Shown here one piece after another: positions 48,017 through 56,927 of a stretch of 64,000 nucleotides of DNA (the stretch's first letter is position 1; each line of letters starts with the position of its first letter). The stretch lies in contig NZ_AJYZ02000037.1 of the NCBI RefSeq assembly GCF_000272045.2, positions 349,290 through 413,289 on the forward strand. The letters run 5' to 3'. The notes beneath the pieces are model-generated. The model was not told the DNA's origin, did not search any database, and saw nothing but the letters and a program-made list of their open reading frames with translations. Origin of the DNA: Vibrio crassostreae 9ZC13 (lineage in GTDB: Bacteria; Pseudomonadota; Gammaproteobacteria; Enterobacterales; Vibrionaceae). Made by a program: the position numbers and the translations under genes.

Positions 48017-48889
48017 ATGATCAAAAAGTGCCTTTTCCCGGCAGCTGGCTACGGTACACGTTTTTTACCTGCAACCAAGTCAATGCCTAAAGAAATGATG
48101 CCTGTAGTAAACAAGCCTCTGATTGAATACGGTGTAGAGGAAGCTATCGAAGCTGGTATGGATGGAATGTGCATCGTTACTGGACGTGGTAAGCACTCGA
48201 TCATGGATCACTTTGATAAAAACTACGAGCTTGAGCACCAGATTAGCGGCACCAATAAAGAAGACCTATTGGTTAATATCCGTGAAACGATTGAAGCGGC
48301 AAACTTCACCTACATTCGTCAACGTGAGATGAAAGGCCTTGGCCATGCTATTTTAACGGGTCGCGAACTTGTAGGCGATGAACCGTTCGCAGTAGTACTT
48401 GCTGATGACCTTTGTGTGAACGAGCAACAAGGCGTGCTAGCTCAGATGGTTGCGCTATACAAACAGTTCCGCTGTTCTATTGTTGCTGTACAAGAAGTTC
48501 CAGAAGAAGAGACTCACAAGTACGGTGTTATCTCTGGCGAAATGATCAAAGATGACCTTTTCCGAGTTGATGACATGGTAGAGAAGCCAGAGCAAGGTAC
48601 AGCACCAAGCAACCTAGCGATCATTGGTCGTTATATTCTGACTCCAGATATCTTTGAATTAATCGAGCAGACAGAACCAGGTAAAGGCGGCGAAATCCAG
48701 ATCACTGATGCATTGCTAAAACAGGCAAAAGCAGGCTGTGTATTGGCTTACAAATTCAAAGGCCAACGTTTTGACTGTGGTAGTGTTGAAGGCTATATCG
48801 AAGCAACAAACTACTGCTTCGAAAACCTATACAAGAAAGACCAGCAGCAAATCGAGCTAGGTAAACACTCGACCAAGAAAGAAGCATAA
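48017..48889 (+). CDS. galU: UTP--glucose-1-phosphate uridylyltransferase
   Basis: GalU makes UDP-glucose for lipopolysaccharide, exopolysaccharide and osmoprotectant synthesis. The 290-residue protein has the nucleotide-binding start FPAAGYGTRFLPATKSMPKEM, the VLADDL motif, and KGGEIQITDALL near the C-terminus. The order ssb-qstR-galU-uvrA agrees with V. cholerae. A terminator follows, separating it from uvrA. Confidence 0.97.
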   Translation: MIKKCLFPAAGYGTRFLPATKSMPKEMMPVVNKPLIEYGVEEAIEAGMDGMCIVTGRGKHSIMDHFDKNYELEHQISGTNKEDLLVNIRETIEAANFTYIRQREMKGLGHAILTGRELVGDEPFAVVLADDLCVNEQQGVLAQMVALYKQFRCSIVAVQEVPEEETHKYGVISGEMIKDDLFRVDDMVEKPEQGTAPSNLAIIGRYILTPDIFELIEQTEPGKGGEIQITDALLKQAKAGCVLAYKFKGQRFDCGSVEGYIEATNYCFENLYKKDQQQIELGKHSTKKEA

Positions 48890-48922
48890 CGACTGGTTAA
48901 TCACTAACGTTACTGATTTTAG

Positions 48923-48953
48923 AAAGGGCGACTCTTTGAGTCGCCCTTTTTGT
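48923..48953 (+). terminator. terminator after galU
   Basis: AAAGGGCGACTC pairs perfectly with GAGTCGCCCTTT over a 3-base loop and is followed by a T-run (TTGTTT). Confidence 0.9.
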
Positions 48954-48954
48954 T

Positions 48955-48974
48955 TACTGTTTTTTTATCCAGTA
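48955..48974. promoter_or_regulatory. LexA (SOS) box upstream of uvrA
   Basis: TACTGT...CAGTA with a T-rich 9-base interior matches 16 of 20 bases of the E. coli LexA consensus, including both CTG/CAG half-sites. It lies 65 bases before the uvrA start, as expected for SOS control of nucleotide excision repair. Confidence 0.75.
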
Positions 48975-49038
48975 AAACTTTGCACAAATCTCACTCTATG
49001 TAATACTTTAGCCACTTAAAATTACATGGTCTATTGAG

Positions 49039-51876
49039 ATGGATAAAATAGAAATTAGAGGCGCTCGTACGCATAACCTCAAAGACGTCAACCTAACCAT
49101 TCCACGTGACAAACTGACTGTCATCACCGGATTATCGGGTTCAGGAAAGTCGTCACTTGCGTTTGACACACTCTACGCAGAAGGTCAGCGTCGTTATGTT
49201 GAATCTCTGTCTGCTTACGCTCGTCAATTTCTATCTCTTATGGAAAAGCCTGATGTCGACCATATTGAAGGTCTGTCTCCAGCTATCTCAATAGAACAAA
49301 AATCGACTTCACATAACCCTCGCTCAACCGTCGGTACCATTACCGAAGTCTATGATTACCTCAGATTATTGTATGCGCGAGTAGGCGAACCTCGCTGTCC
49401 AGACCACAACATCCCTCTAGCAGCACAAACCATCAGTCAAATGGTCGATAAGGTCTTAGAACTGCCTGAAGGCTCAAAGATGATGTTGATGGCACCGATT
49501 GTCAAAGAGCGCAAAGGTGAGCATGTTAAAACACTGGAAAACTTAGCTGCGCAAGGCTTTATCCGAGCCCGAATTGATGGTGAAACCTGTGATCTATCCG
49601 ATCCACCAGCACTTGAACTTCATAAGAAGCACACCATTGAAGTTGTGGTAGACAGATTCAAGGTTCGTCCTGATCTTCAACAGCGTTTAGCCGAGTCATT
49701 CGAGACCACATTAGAGCTCTCTGGCGGTATCGCTGTCGTCGGCTGGATGGACGAAACGGATCAAGAAGAGATCGTATTCTCTGCTAACTTCGCTTGTCCT
49801 AAATGTGGTTACAGCATGCAAGAGCTTGAGCCTCGCCTGTTCTCATTTAATAACCCGGCAGGAGCATGTGGTACGTGTGATGGTCTTGGTGTTCAACAGT
49901 ATTTTGATCCAAGCCGAGTGATTTTAGATGAGAACCTAAGCATTGCTGAAGGTGCGATAAAAGGTTGGGATCAAAAGAACTACTACTATTTCCAAATGCT
50001 AACGTCGCTGTCAGAACATTATGGTTTTGATCTGTATGCGCCATTTAATTCTCTACCGAAAAAGACTCAAGAGATCATTCTAAAAGGATCAGGTCGTACT
50101 GAAGTGGAATTCAAGTACATCAATGACCGAGGTGATATTCGGGTTAAGCGTCATCCATTTGAGGGCATTTTAAATACCTTGGAGCGCCGTTACCGTGATA
50201 CTGAATCGAGCGCAGTGCGTGAAGATCTTGCTAAATACATCTCAACCAAATCGTGCTCTAGCTGTGATGGCACTCGCCTGAGATTAGAAGCTCGTAATGT
50301 TTTCATTGGTGATACAACACTTCCGGAAATCGTTGAACTTAGCATTGCTGACGCACTACAATTTTTCCAAGAATTGAAGCTAGACGGTCAACGTGGGCAG
50401 ATCGCAGATAAAGTGATGAAAGAGATCAATGATCGTCTGCATTTCTTAGTCAACGTTGGTTTGAACTACCTTAACCTATCACGCAGTGCTGAAACGCTGT
50501 CTGGTGGTGAGGCGCAACGTATTCGTTTGGCGAGCCAAATCGGTGCCGGTTTAGTTGGCGTTATGTATGTACTTGATGAGCCATCAATTGGTCTCCACCA
50601 GCGCGATAATGAACGTCTATTGCAAACCTTAATTCACCTGAGAGACTTAGGTAATACGGTACTTGTTGTGGAACATGACGAAGATGCAATTCGTTGTGCT
50701 GACCATGTTATCGATATCGGTCCAGGAGCAGGGGTGCACGGTGGTCACGTGGTGGCAGAAGGTACCATGCAAGACATCATCGAAAACCCGAACTCTTTGA
50801 CAGGCCAATACCTGAGCGGTGCTAAAGAAATTGCAGTGCCTGAAAAGAGAACGCCTATCGACAAGAAAAAGGTCGTCGAGATCGTTGGCGCAACGGGGAA
50901 CAACCTAAAGAATGTGACCGCGACAATTCCTGTTGGCTTGTTCAGTTGTATTACGGGCGTATCAGGTTCGGGTAAATCAACGCTTATCAACGATACCTTC
51001 TTTAAAGTCGCCCACACTCAATTAAACGGTGCCACGACTGCAGTTCCAGCAAAGCACAAAAAGATTAAAGGGTTAGAACATTTTGATAAGGTAATCGACA
51101 TAGATCAAAGCCCTATCGGTCGTACACCAAGATCAAACCCTGCGACCTACACAGGGATTTTCACCCCTATTCGTGAACTATTCGCGGGCACTCAGGAATC
51201 ACGTTCTCGTGGTTACAAGCCAGGTCGATTCAGCTTTAACGTTCGTGGTGGTCGTTGTGAGGCTTGTCAGGGAGACGGCGTAATCAAGGTAGAGATGCAC
51301 TTCTTACCCGATGTGTATGTGCCTTGTGATGTGTGTAAAGGTAAGCGTTATAACCGTGAGACTCTAGAGGTCCGCTACAAAGGTAAAACCATTGACGAAG
51401 TTCTAGAGATGACTGTGGAAGATGCTCGTGAATACTTCAACCCGGTACCTGTTATCGCTCGTAAACTGCAAACTTTAATGGACGTTGGCCTTTCCTACAT
51501 TCGCTTAGGGCAAGCAGCTACAACCTTATCTGGTGGTGAAGCTCAGCGTGTTAAATTAGCGCGTGAACTGTCTAAACGAGACACGGGAAAAACCTTATAC
51601 ATTCTCGATGAGCCAACAACAGGCCTTCATTTCCACGATATCCAGCAGCTACTGACGGTATTACATAGACTGCGTGATCACGGTAATACAGTTGTCGTGA
51701 TTGAGCACAACCTAGATGTCGTTAAAACAGCAGACTGGATCCTAGATCTTGGCCCAGAAGGTGGGCAAGGTGGTGGTGAGATTGTTGCAGAGGGTACACC
51801 TGAAGATGTGGCGTTAGTCGAAGGTTCACACACTGCTCGCTTCCTTAAGCCTATGTTAAATTTGAAGTCGGTGTAA
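49039..51876 (+). CDS. uvrA: excinuclease ABC subunit A (UvrA)
   Basis: Damage-recognition ATPase of nucleotide excision repair. The 945-residue protein has two ABC ATPase modules (Walker [16 protein letters not shown] near residue 30 and [15 protein letters not shown] near 640), ABC signatures ([12 protein letters not shown] and [12 protein letters not shown]) and zinc-binding cysteine pairs ([14 protein letters not shown]). Full-length compared with E. coli (940). A LexA box precedes it and a terminator follows. Confidence 0.98.
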   Translation: MDKIEIRGARTHNLKDVNLTIPRDKLTVITGLSGSGKSSLAFDTLYAEGQRRYVESLSAYARQFLSLMEKPDVDHIEGLSPAISIEQKSTSHNPRSTVGTITEVYDYLRLLYARVGEPRCPDHNIPLAAQTISQMVDKVLELPEGSKMMLMAPIVKERKGEHVKTLENLAAQGFIRARIDGETCDLSDPPALELHKKHTIEVVVDRFKVRPDLQQRLAESFETTLELSGGIAVVGWMDETDQEEIVFSANFACPKCGYSMQELEPRLFSFNNPAGACGTCDGLGVQQYFDPSRVILDENLSIAEGAIKGWDQKNYYYFQMLTSLSEHYGFDLYAPFNSLPKKTQEIILKGSGRTEVEFKYINDRGDIRVKRHPFEGILNTLERRYRDTESSAVREDLAKYISTKSCSSCDGTRLRLEARNVFIGDTTLPEIVELSIADALQFFQELKLDGQRGQIADKVMKEINDRLHFLVNVGLNYLNLSRSAETLSGGEAQRIRLASQIGAGLVGVMYVLDEPSIGLHQRDNERLLQTLIHLRDLGNTVLVVEHDEDAIRCADHVIDIGPGAGVHGGHVVAEGTMQDIIENPNSLTGQYLSGAKEIAVPEKRTPIDKKKVVEIVGATGNNLKNVTATIPVGLFSCITGVSGSGKSTLINDTFFKVAHTQLNGATTAVPAKHKKIKGLEHFDKVIDIDQSPIGRTPRSNPATYTGIFTPIRELFAGTQESRSRGYKPGRFSFNVRGGRCEACQGDGVIKVEMHFLPDVYVPCDVCKGKRYNRETLEVRYKGKTIDEVLEMTVEDAREYFNPVPVIARKLQTLMDVGLSYIRLGQAATTLSGGEAQRVKLARELSKRDTGKTLYILDEPTTGLHFHDIQQLLTVLHRLRDHGNTVVVIEHNLDVVKTADWILDLGPEGGQGGGEIVAEGTPEDVALVEGSHTARFLKPMLNLKSV

Positions 51877-51913
51877 AATAGCGCCCTGCGGGCAGACAGA
51901 AAAATGTTAAAGT

Positions 51914-51952
51914 AACAGAGCTTGTTTCAGAAGGAACAAGCTCTGTTTTTAT
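51914..51952 (+). terminator. terminator after uvrA
   Basis: AACAGAGCTTGTTTC pairs with GGAACAAGCTCTGTT (15 bp, one G-U pair, 4-base loop) followed by TTTATAA, just before the next gene's start. It may read through partially into the ligase gene. Confidence 0.85.
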
Positions 51953-51966
51953 AAGGTTAGGGATTT

Positions 51967-53730
51967 ATGGCAACAATACACACTAGCGGTACTCAGCTAG
52001 AAAATCAGGTCACTCAGCTACCACTCAACAAAGCATTTCTGGCTTCTTTAGCTGTTGTATTCTTGTTAGCTATGCATTTTTTTATGCCGAATCCTGGTGG
52101 TTCGGGCCTTGCTCTATCCTTTAACCCTACCACTTGGCTAGCGCTAAGCTTCACGCTAGCGATTGGCTTTTACCAACTCGCGACCAATCGAGTACTCAAG
52201 TATTCCAAATTAACAATTGGCTTGTTGATTAGCTGCATCATACTCACGCTACCCATTTTATACAGCAATGCTGCACCTCAAGGAGCGTCAGGACGCTTGC
52301 TTGGATTGTGGGCGGGCTTTGCCTTATTTGTGGTGCTGCAGCAATTTAAGTTCAGCAATAAACACAAGCAACGTATGTTGTGGTTCATTGTACTTGCTGT
52401 TGTTATACAAGCACTATTTGGCTATGTGCAATATTTCTTATTAGAACCAGGCAACCTATTTGGCTACAACACTGCTGCAAACCGACCATATGGGATATTT
52501 CAACAACCGAATGTAATGGCAAGCTTTCTTGCTACTGGTTTTGTGCTGTCCGCTTACCTTTTAGCAAGGCAGCCGGCTAAATATAACCATAAGATCAGCG
52601 AATCATTCCTACTGTATTTAACTCCAACCTTAACCGTGCCCTTGCTGATCATCATTGCATCACGTACCGGATGGTTGGCCGCTGTCATTGGGTTTATCTG
52701 CATTCTGCCCTATCTATACAAGTTCTCGACCAAGAAACGCTTCTACGGATGGTGCGCATCAGTGCTCGTCGGTGTCGTCGTCGCTTTTTCGGTGATCAGC
52801 CTAAGTGCGACTGATAGCCTCGCTAGCAAGAAAGCGAACCTAGAAAGCCCGCGCGCTTATACGTTCCCGCAAGCTTTAGATATGATGATCGAAAAGCCAT
52901 TTACAGGTTATGGTTACGGGAAATTTGAGTCTGAATACACGCTATATACAGCTCGCCAACATCAACTCAACTCGAACTATCATCCAGGTCTTCCTTCAAT
53001 GGATCACCCGCACAATGAGTTCCTGTTTTGGGGAGTTGAAGGGGGGATTGTACCAATCATCGGAATCTTGATTGCTGCAATATTGGTGATGTCACGCATA
53101 ACAAGTTCAGCAAAGGGAACACGTCTAGCCCTGCTCGCGTTATTTATCCCAATCCTTTTGCACTCTCAACTTGAGTATCCTTTTTACCACTCGGCGATTC
53201 ACTGGATAACATTCATTATATTGATTTACTGGGTAGATCAGCGCTCTTCCCGACATTATCAACAGTCGTTCAGTATCATCAGCAAGACCCTATTTAGAGT
53301 GTTGAGCTTAGTGCTCCCTATTTTGGTCAGTTTTTATATGTTGAGCGCCCTGCACACCAACTATGTACTGACTAAGTTTGAACTGTCTAAGCCGAAAAAT
53401 CCGGACATTCTTAAGCAGGTAACGAACCCAGTGGTGTGGAAAGATCGCTACGATTGGGATATATACAGCACTTACCTTAATATCGGCCTCTACAAAGCCG
53501 ACCCGAGCCTTATACAGCCTTACATCGATTGGTCACTGGAGATCATTAAGAGCAAACCAAGACCGGCTTTCTACAGCAATCTGATTCTGGCGTATCAAGG
53601 CCTAGGAGAAGAAAGTAAAGCAGAGCAAATTCGTAGCGAAGCGAACTTTTTATTCCCTAACAGAGACTTTTCAAAGGTTCAGTATAAGAAAGTGTCACAA
53701 GCAGAAGATAACGTTTCGTCTGCAGAATAA
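51967..53730 (+). CDS. O-oligosaccharyltransferase/Wzy-type ligase (PglL-like)
   Basis: A 587-residue membrane protein with about 11-12 helices and a large C-terminal domain. Residues about 170-195 contain the PglL signature (RPYGIFQQPNVMASFLATG), and the following Wzy_C region has HPHNEFLFWGVEGG (about 345). PglL-type enzymes transfer glycans from a lipid carrier onto proteins, often pilins, whereas close relatives WaaL and Wzy act on lipopolysaccharide. The V. cholerae homologue in this position (VC0393 by memory) has been reported as an O-oligosaccharyltransferase. The nearby pilin genes make pilin glycosylation plausible but unproven. Confidence 0.82.
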   Translation: MATIHTSGTQLENQVTQLPLNKAFLASLAVVFLLAMHFFMPNPGGSGLALSFNPTTWLALSFTLAIGFYQLATNRVLKYSKLTIGLLISCIILTLPILYSNAAPQGASGRLLGLWAGFALFVVLQQFKFSNKHKQRMLWFIVLAVVIQALFGYVQYFLLEPGNLFGYNTAANRPYGIFQQPNVMASFLATGFVLSAYLLARQPAKYNHKISESFLLYLTPTLTVPLLIIIASRTGWLAAVIGFICILPYLYKFSTKKRFYGWCASVLVGVVVAFSVISLSATDSLASKKANLESPRAYTFPQALDMMIEKPFTGYGYGKFESEYTLYTARQHQLNSNYHPGLPSMDHPHNEFLFWGVEGGIVPIIGILIAAILVMSRITSSAKGTRLALLALFIPILLHSQLEYPFYHSAIHWITFIILIYWVDQRSSRHYQQSFSIISKTLFRVLSLVLPILVSFYMLSALHTNYVLTKFELSKPKNPDILKQVTNPVVWKDRYDWDIYSTYLNIGLYKADPSLIQPYIDWSLEIIKSKPRPAFYSNLILAYQGLGEESKAEQIRSEANFLFPNRDFSKVQYKKVSQAEDNVSSAE

Positions 53731-53791
53731 TGTTAAGAATTCGCAACGCAAGCTTCACTTAGTAGGCAGTAGGAGCTTGGGGTAGATACAA

Positions 53792-53819
53792 AAAAGCGCA
53801 CGATCTCTCGTGCGCTTTT
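53792..53819. terminator. bidirectional terminator between the ligase and the aminotransferase
   Basis: AAAAGCGCACGA pairs perfectly with TCGTGCGCTTTT over a 4-base loop, between two convergent genes. Confidence 0.9.
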
Positions 53820-53842
53820 CTTTTTAATTTCAGTTCATGCAG

Positions 53843-54982
53843 CTACTTCAAAACATCTTTTAGCGCTTTTAGGCACAACGCGACATTCTCTTTACGAGCA
53901 CCGTAACCCATTAGGCCGATACGCCATGCCTTACCAGCCAAAGAGCCAAGCCCAGCACCGATTTCAAGATTATATTCTTCTAAAAGCTGCGTTCTGATCT
54001 TAGCCTCATCAATTCCTTCTGGGAAATAAAGTGCATTAAGCTGCGGCAGGCGGCTCTCTTCATCAACCACAAACTTTAACCCTAGAGCTTCTACGCCTTC
54101 TTTAAGCTCTTGGTGCATCGCATGATGACGAGACCACGCATTATCTAAGCCTTCATTTTTCAACAAAACCAGCGACTCATGCAGAGCATAAAGGCTGTTC
54201 ACGGGTGCGGTATGGTGGTAGCTACGCTTACCTTCTCCACTCCAGTAACCTAATACTAAACTTTGATCCAAAAACCAGCTTTGCACTGGTGCTTTACGGG
54301 CTTTCATTTTATCAACCGCACGCTGAGAGAAAGTCACTGGAGATAGCCCTGGCACACAAGACAGACACTTTTGGCTGCCAGAATAAACCGCATCAAGCTG
54401 CCACTCATCAACCAGCAATGGCACACCACCTAATGATGTCACTGCATCAACAATCGTTAACGCATCAAACTGACGAGCGACAGCAGAGATAGCTTGAGCA
54501 TCAGATAACGCTCCGGTTGATGTCTCTGCATGCACAAATGCAACAGCAACGGCATCGGGGTTTTCTGCCAATGCTTGTTCTACCTTTTCAACTGAAACGG
54601 GCTTGCCCCATTCGTCATCAACAAGGATCGCTTCGCCACCACAACGCACCACGTTTTCTCGCATACGCTCACCGAAGACACCGTTACGACAAACAATCAC
54701 CTTTTCACCAGGCTCAATCAAGTTAACAAAACAGGTCTCCATACCCGCACTGCCCGGTGCAGAAACGGCAATCGTAAATTCGTTTTCAGTCTGAAAAGCG
54801 TATTTAAGAAGCTGTTTAAGCTCATCCATCATCGCAATAAACAGCGGATCTAAGTGACCTATGGTTGGACGGCTCAAAGCCTGTAACACTTGAGGTGAGA
54901 TATCTGAAGGACCAGGTCCCATTAACGTTCGGTGTGGTGGATAAAAGCTATCGATAGCAGTAGTGAGTGGTAAATTAGACAT
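53843..54982 (-). CDS. class V aminotransferase (alanine--glyoxylate/serine-type)
   Basis: PLP-dependent aminotransferase of the serine-pyruvate/alanine-glyoxylate type, 379 residues. The N-terminus has LMGPGPSDISPQVLQAL, the PLP phosphate region is APGSAGMETCF, and the PLP lysine is in SGSQKCLSC. Possible activities include alanine-glyoxylate or phosphonate-related transamination; the exact substrate is unclear. I chose ATG at 54982: AAGGG is 6 bases upstream, whereas an ATG two codons earlier directly abuts it. No operon partner. Confidence 0.85.
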   Translation of the reverse strand: MSNLPLTTAIDSFYPPHRTLMGPGPSDISPQVLQALSRPTIGHLDPLFIAMMDELKQLLKYAFQTENEFTIAVSAPGSAGMETCFVNLIEPGEKVIVCRNGVFGERMRENVVRCGGEAILVDDEWGKPVSVEKVEQALAENPDAVAVAFVHAETSTGALSDAQAISAVARQFDALTIVDAVTSLGGVPLLVDEWQLDAVYSGSQKCLSCVPGLSPVTFSQRAVDKMKARKAPVQSWFLDQSLVLGYWSGEGKRSYHHTAPVNSLYALHESLVLLKNEGLDNAWSRHHAMHQELKEGVEALGLKFVVDEESRLPQLNALYFPEGIDEAKIRTQLLEEYNLEIGAGLGSLAGKAWRIGLMGYGARKENVALCLKALKDVLK

Positions 54983-55119
54983 GTACATCCCTTACGTTAA
55001 TGTTGTGAACAATCCACCCTAAAGCAAATTGATTACCTCAGCAATTAGCCATAAGTATTGAGGTCAAACCACTGTCACATAATTGTTAAAATTATTTTTC
55101 AATTATCTCAAGTTACGGA

Positions 55120-55148
55120 TTGACATTGTTACCACAAAAACGTTCAAT
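55120..55148 (+). promoter_or_regulatory. probable promoter of the lysine riboswitch/aspartokinase transcript
   Basis: TTGACA (55120-55125) and TTCAAT (55143-55148) are spaced 17 bases, placing the start of transcription near 55155, just ahead of the riboswitch aptamer. Confidence 0.6.
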
Positions 55149-55157
55149 GAAACGGCT

Positions 55158-55336
55158 ATCTAGCAGAAGAGGAGCACTGCCCAGGCAGATGTTTTGTGGA
55201 ACCGCATTTCCAATACAAAACATTTATGGGGAGCAGTGCCGAGATAATAAAAGGATGCAGGACCTTTATTATCGGTTGAGCGGGCTGAATCCCGTCAACT
55301 GTCGCCATTTCTATATGGTGAAGAGCTTCTGAGGTT
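55158..55336 (+). ncRNA. lysine riboswitch (L box)
   Basis: Closing stem P1 pairs CAGAAG (55164-55169) with CTTCTG (55327-55332). Conserved lysine-aptamer elements appear in order: AGAAGAGGAGCACTGCCCA, then GGGGAGCAGTGCCGAG, then GGGCTGAATCCCG. The same elements occur in the E. coli lysC leader. It precedes an aspartokinase gene. No clear terminator follows the aptamer, so control is probably of translation initiation or mRNA decay, as in E. coli. Confidence 0.95.
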
Positions 55337-55444
55337 ACTATTCTAATAATTCCTCTCTTTTTGCTCTAAAACTCTCTTCGAAAAACATCGGACGTTGGAT
55401 TACCCAACCGTAATTTTATTTTAGGAAGTCGTGGGAGATATATC

Positions 55445-56812
55445 GTGAGTGCATCTAATGTAGCTGGTTCTTTTAATGTCGCTAAGTTTGGTGGAACAAG
55501 TGTTGCCAACTTTGAAGCAATGAGCCGTTGTGCTGCCATTATTGAAAACAACTCAAACACGAAACTGGTCGTGAGTAGTGCATGCTCTGGTGTCACTAAC
55601 TTGCTGGTTGAACTAGCAAATGGTGTTCAAGACAAAGCTCGTCGTCAGGAACTAATGGCGCAATTAGCGGACATTCACAACGCAATTCTTGACCAACTCG
55701 CAGATCCAATCAGCATCGAAAAAGAAGTCCACAGCATTCTTGATGACATTGCGAGCGCTGCAGAGGCCGCATCATTCCAAACAAGTACTAAACTGACGGA
55801 TCACCTTGTCGCATGTGGCGAGTTGATGTCGACACACATCTTGGCTCAGATCATCTCTGAACGAGGCACTCCTGCTGTTCGCTTTGATATCAGAGATGTG
55901 ATGCGTACTAATGATGATTTTGGTAAAGCCGAACCTCAACTAGAAGATATTGCCGCTCTAGCGCAAGAGAAACTGATTCCACTTTGCCAACAACAAGTTG
56001 TCGTTACCCAAGGTTTTATCGGCGCTGATAGCGAAGGTAACACCACGACTTTAGGCCGCGGTGGCAGTGATTACTCAGCAGCACTGATTGCCGAATCTGT
56101 ACAGGCGATTGGTCTAGAAATCTGGACGGATGTTCCAGGTATCTACACCACAGATCCTCGTATTGCACCTAAAGCTTCTCCTATCCCAGAGATCAGCTTT
56201 AGTGAAGCATCGGAAATGGCAAACTTTGGTGCAAAGATACTGCACCCTTCAACTCTAGTACCTGCATTGCGCCACCAAATCCCGGTATTTGTCGGCTCTT
56301 CTAAAGCACCAGAGTTAGGTGGAACTTGGATTCGCCAAGAAGTTGAAAGCTCACCATTATTCAGAGCACTTGCTCTTCGTTGCAACCAAACGATGGTTAC
56401 GCTTCGCAGTGCAAACATGTTCCATGCTTACGGCTTTTTGGCGAAGGTATTCGAGATCCTTGCTAAACATAAGATCTCAGTCGATCTCATCACGACTTCA
56501 GAGATCAGTGTCTCACTGACTCTCGATCAAACAGACACATCAGGTGGTGCTCCTGAGTTACCAGAAGCTGCTCGACTGGAGCTTGAAGAGTTGTGTTCTG
56601 TAGATATTGAACACGACCTATGCCTTGTTGCGCTTATTGGCAACAACATGAGTGAAAATAAAGGCTATGCAAAGCAGGTGTTTGGCACTCTGGAAGATTT
56701 CAATCTACGTATGATTTGTTACGGAGCAAGCCCACACAACTTGTGCTTCTTGCTAGATGCATCTGTTTCTAAGTTGGCGATCCAAAAACTTCACCAAGAG
56801 TTATTTGAATAA
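55445..56812 (+). CDS. lysC: lysine-sensitive aspartate kinase
   Basis: First enzyme of the aspartate family pathway. The 455-residue monofunctional kinase has VAKFGGTSVANFEAM (residues 12-26), TTLGRGGSDYSAALIAE, and two C-terminal ACT-like segments (ILAKHKISVDLITTSEISVS and the region after VALIGNN). No homoserine dehydrogenase domain is present, so it is the LysC type. The start is GTG with GGGAG 7 bases upstream. Lysine control is shown directly by the riboswitch in its leader. A terminator follows. Confidence 0.95.
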   Translation: MSASNVAGSFNVAKFGGTSVANFEAMSRCAAIIENNSNTKLVVSSACSGVTNLLVELANGVQDKARRQELMAQLADIHNAILDQLADPISIEKEVHSILDDIASAAEAASFQTSTKLTDHLVACGELMSTHILAQIISERGTPAVRFDIRDVMRTNDDFGKAEPQLEDIAALAQEKLIPLCQQQVVVTQGFIGADSEGNTTTLGRGGSDYSAALIAESVQAIGLEIWTDVPGIYTTDPRIAPKASPIPEISFSEASEMANFGAKILHPSTLVPALRHQIPVFVGSSKAPELGGTWIRQEVESSPLFRALALRCNQTMVTLRSANMFHAYGFLAKVFEILAKHKISVDLITTSEISVSLTLDQTDTSGGAPELPEAARLELEELCSVDIEHDLCLVALIGNNMSENKGYAKQVFGTLEDFNLRMICYGASPHNLCFLLDASVSKLAIQKLHQELFE

Positions 56813-56859
56813 GGCGATGGTTAATTAATTGGTTTTAATTAACCAAACCCCAGATACAA

Positions 56860-56888
56860 AAAGGGTTGCTCTTGAGCAACCCTTTCTC
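56860..56888. terminator. bidirectional terminator between lysC and metH
   Basis: AAAGGGTTGCTC pairs perfectly with GAGCAACCCTTT over a 2-base loop, with T-rich or A-rich flanks on both sides. The genes are convergent. Confidence 0.9.
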
Positions 56889-56927
56889 TTTTTTACTTTA
56901 CGAACCAAAGCTCGTCATAGATTCAAA

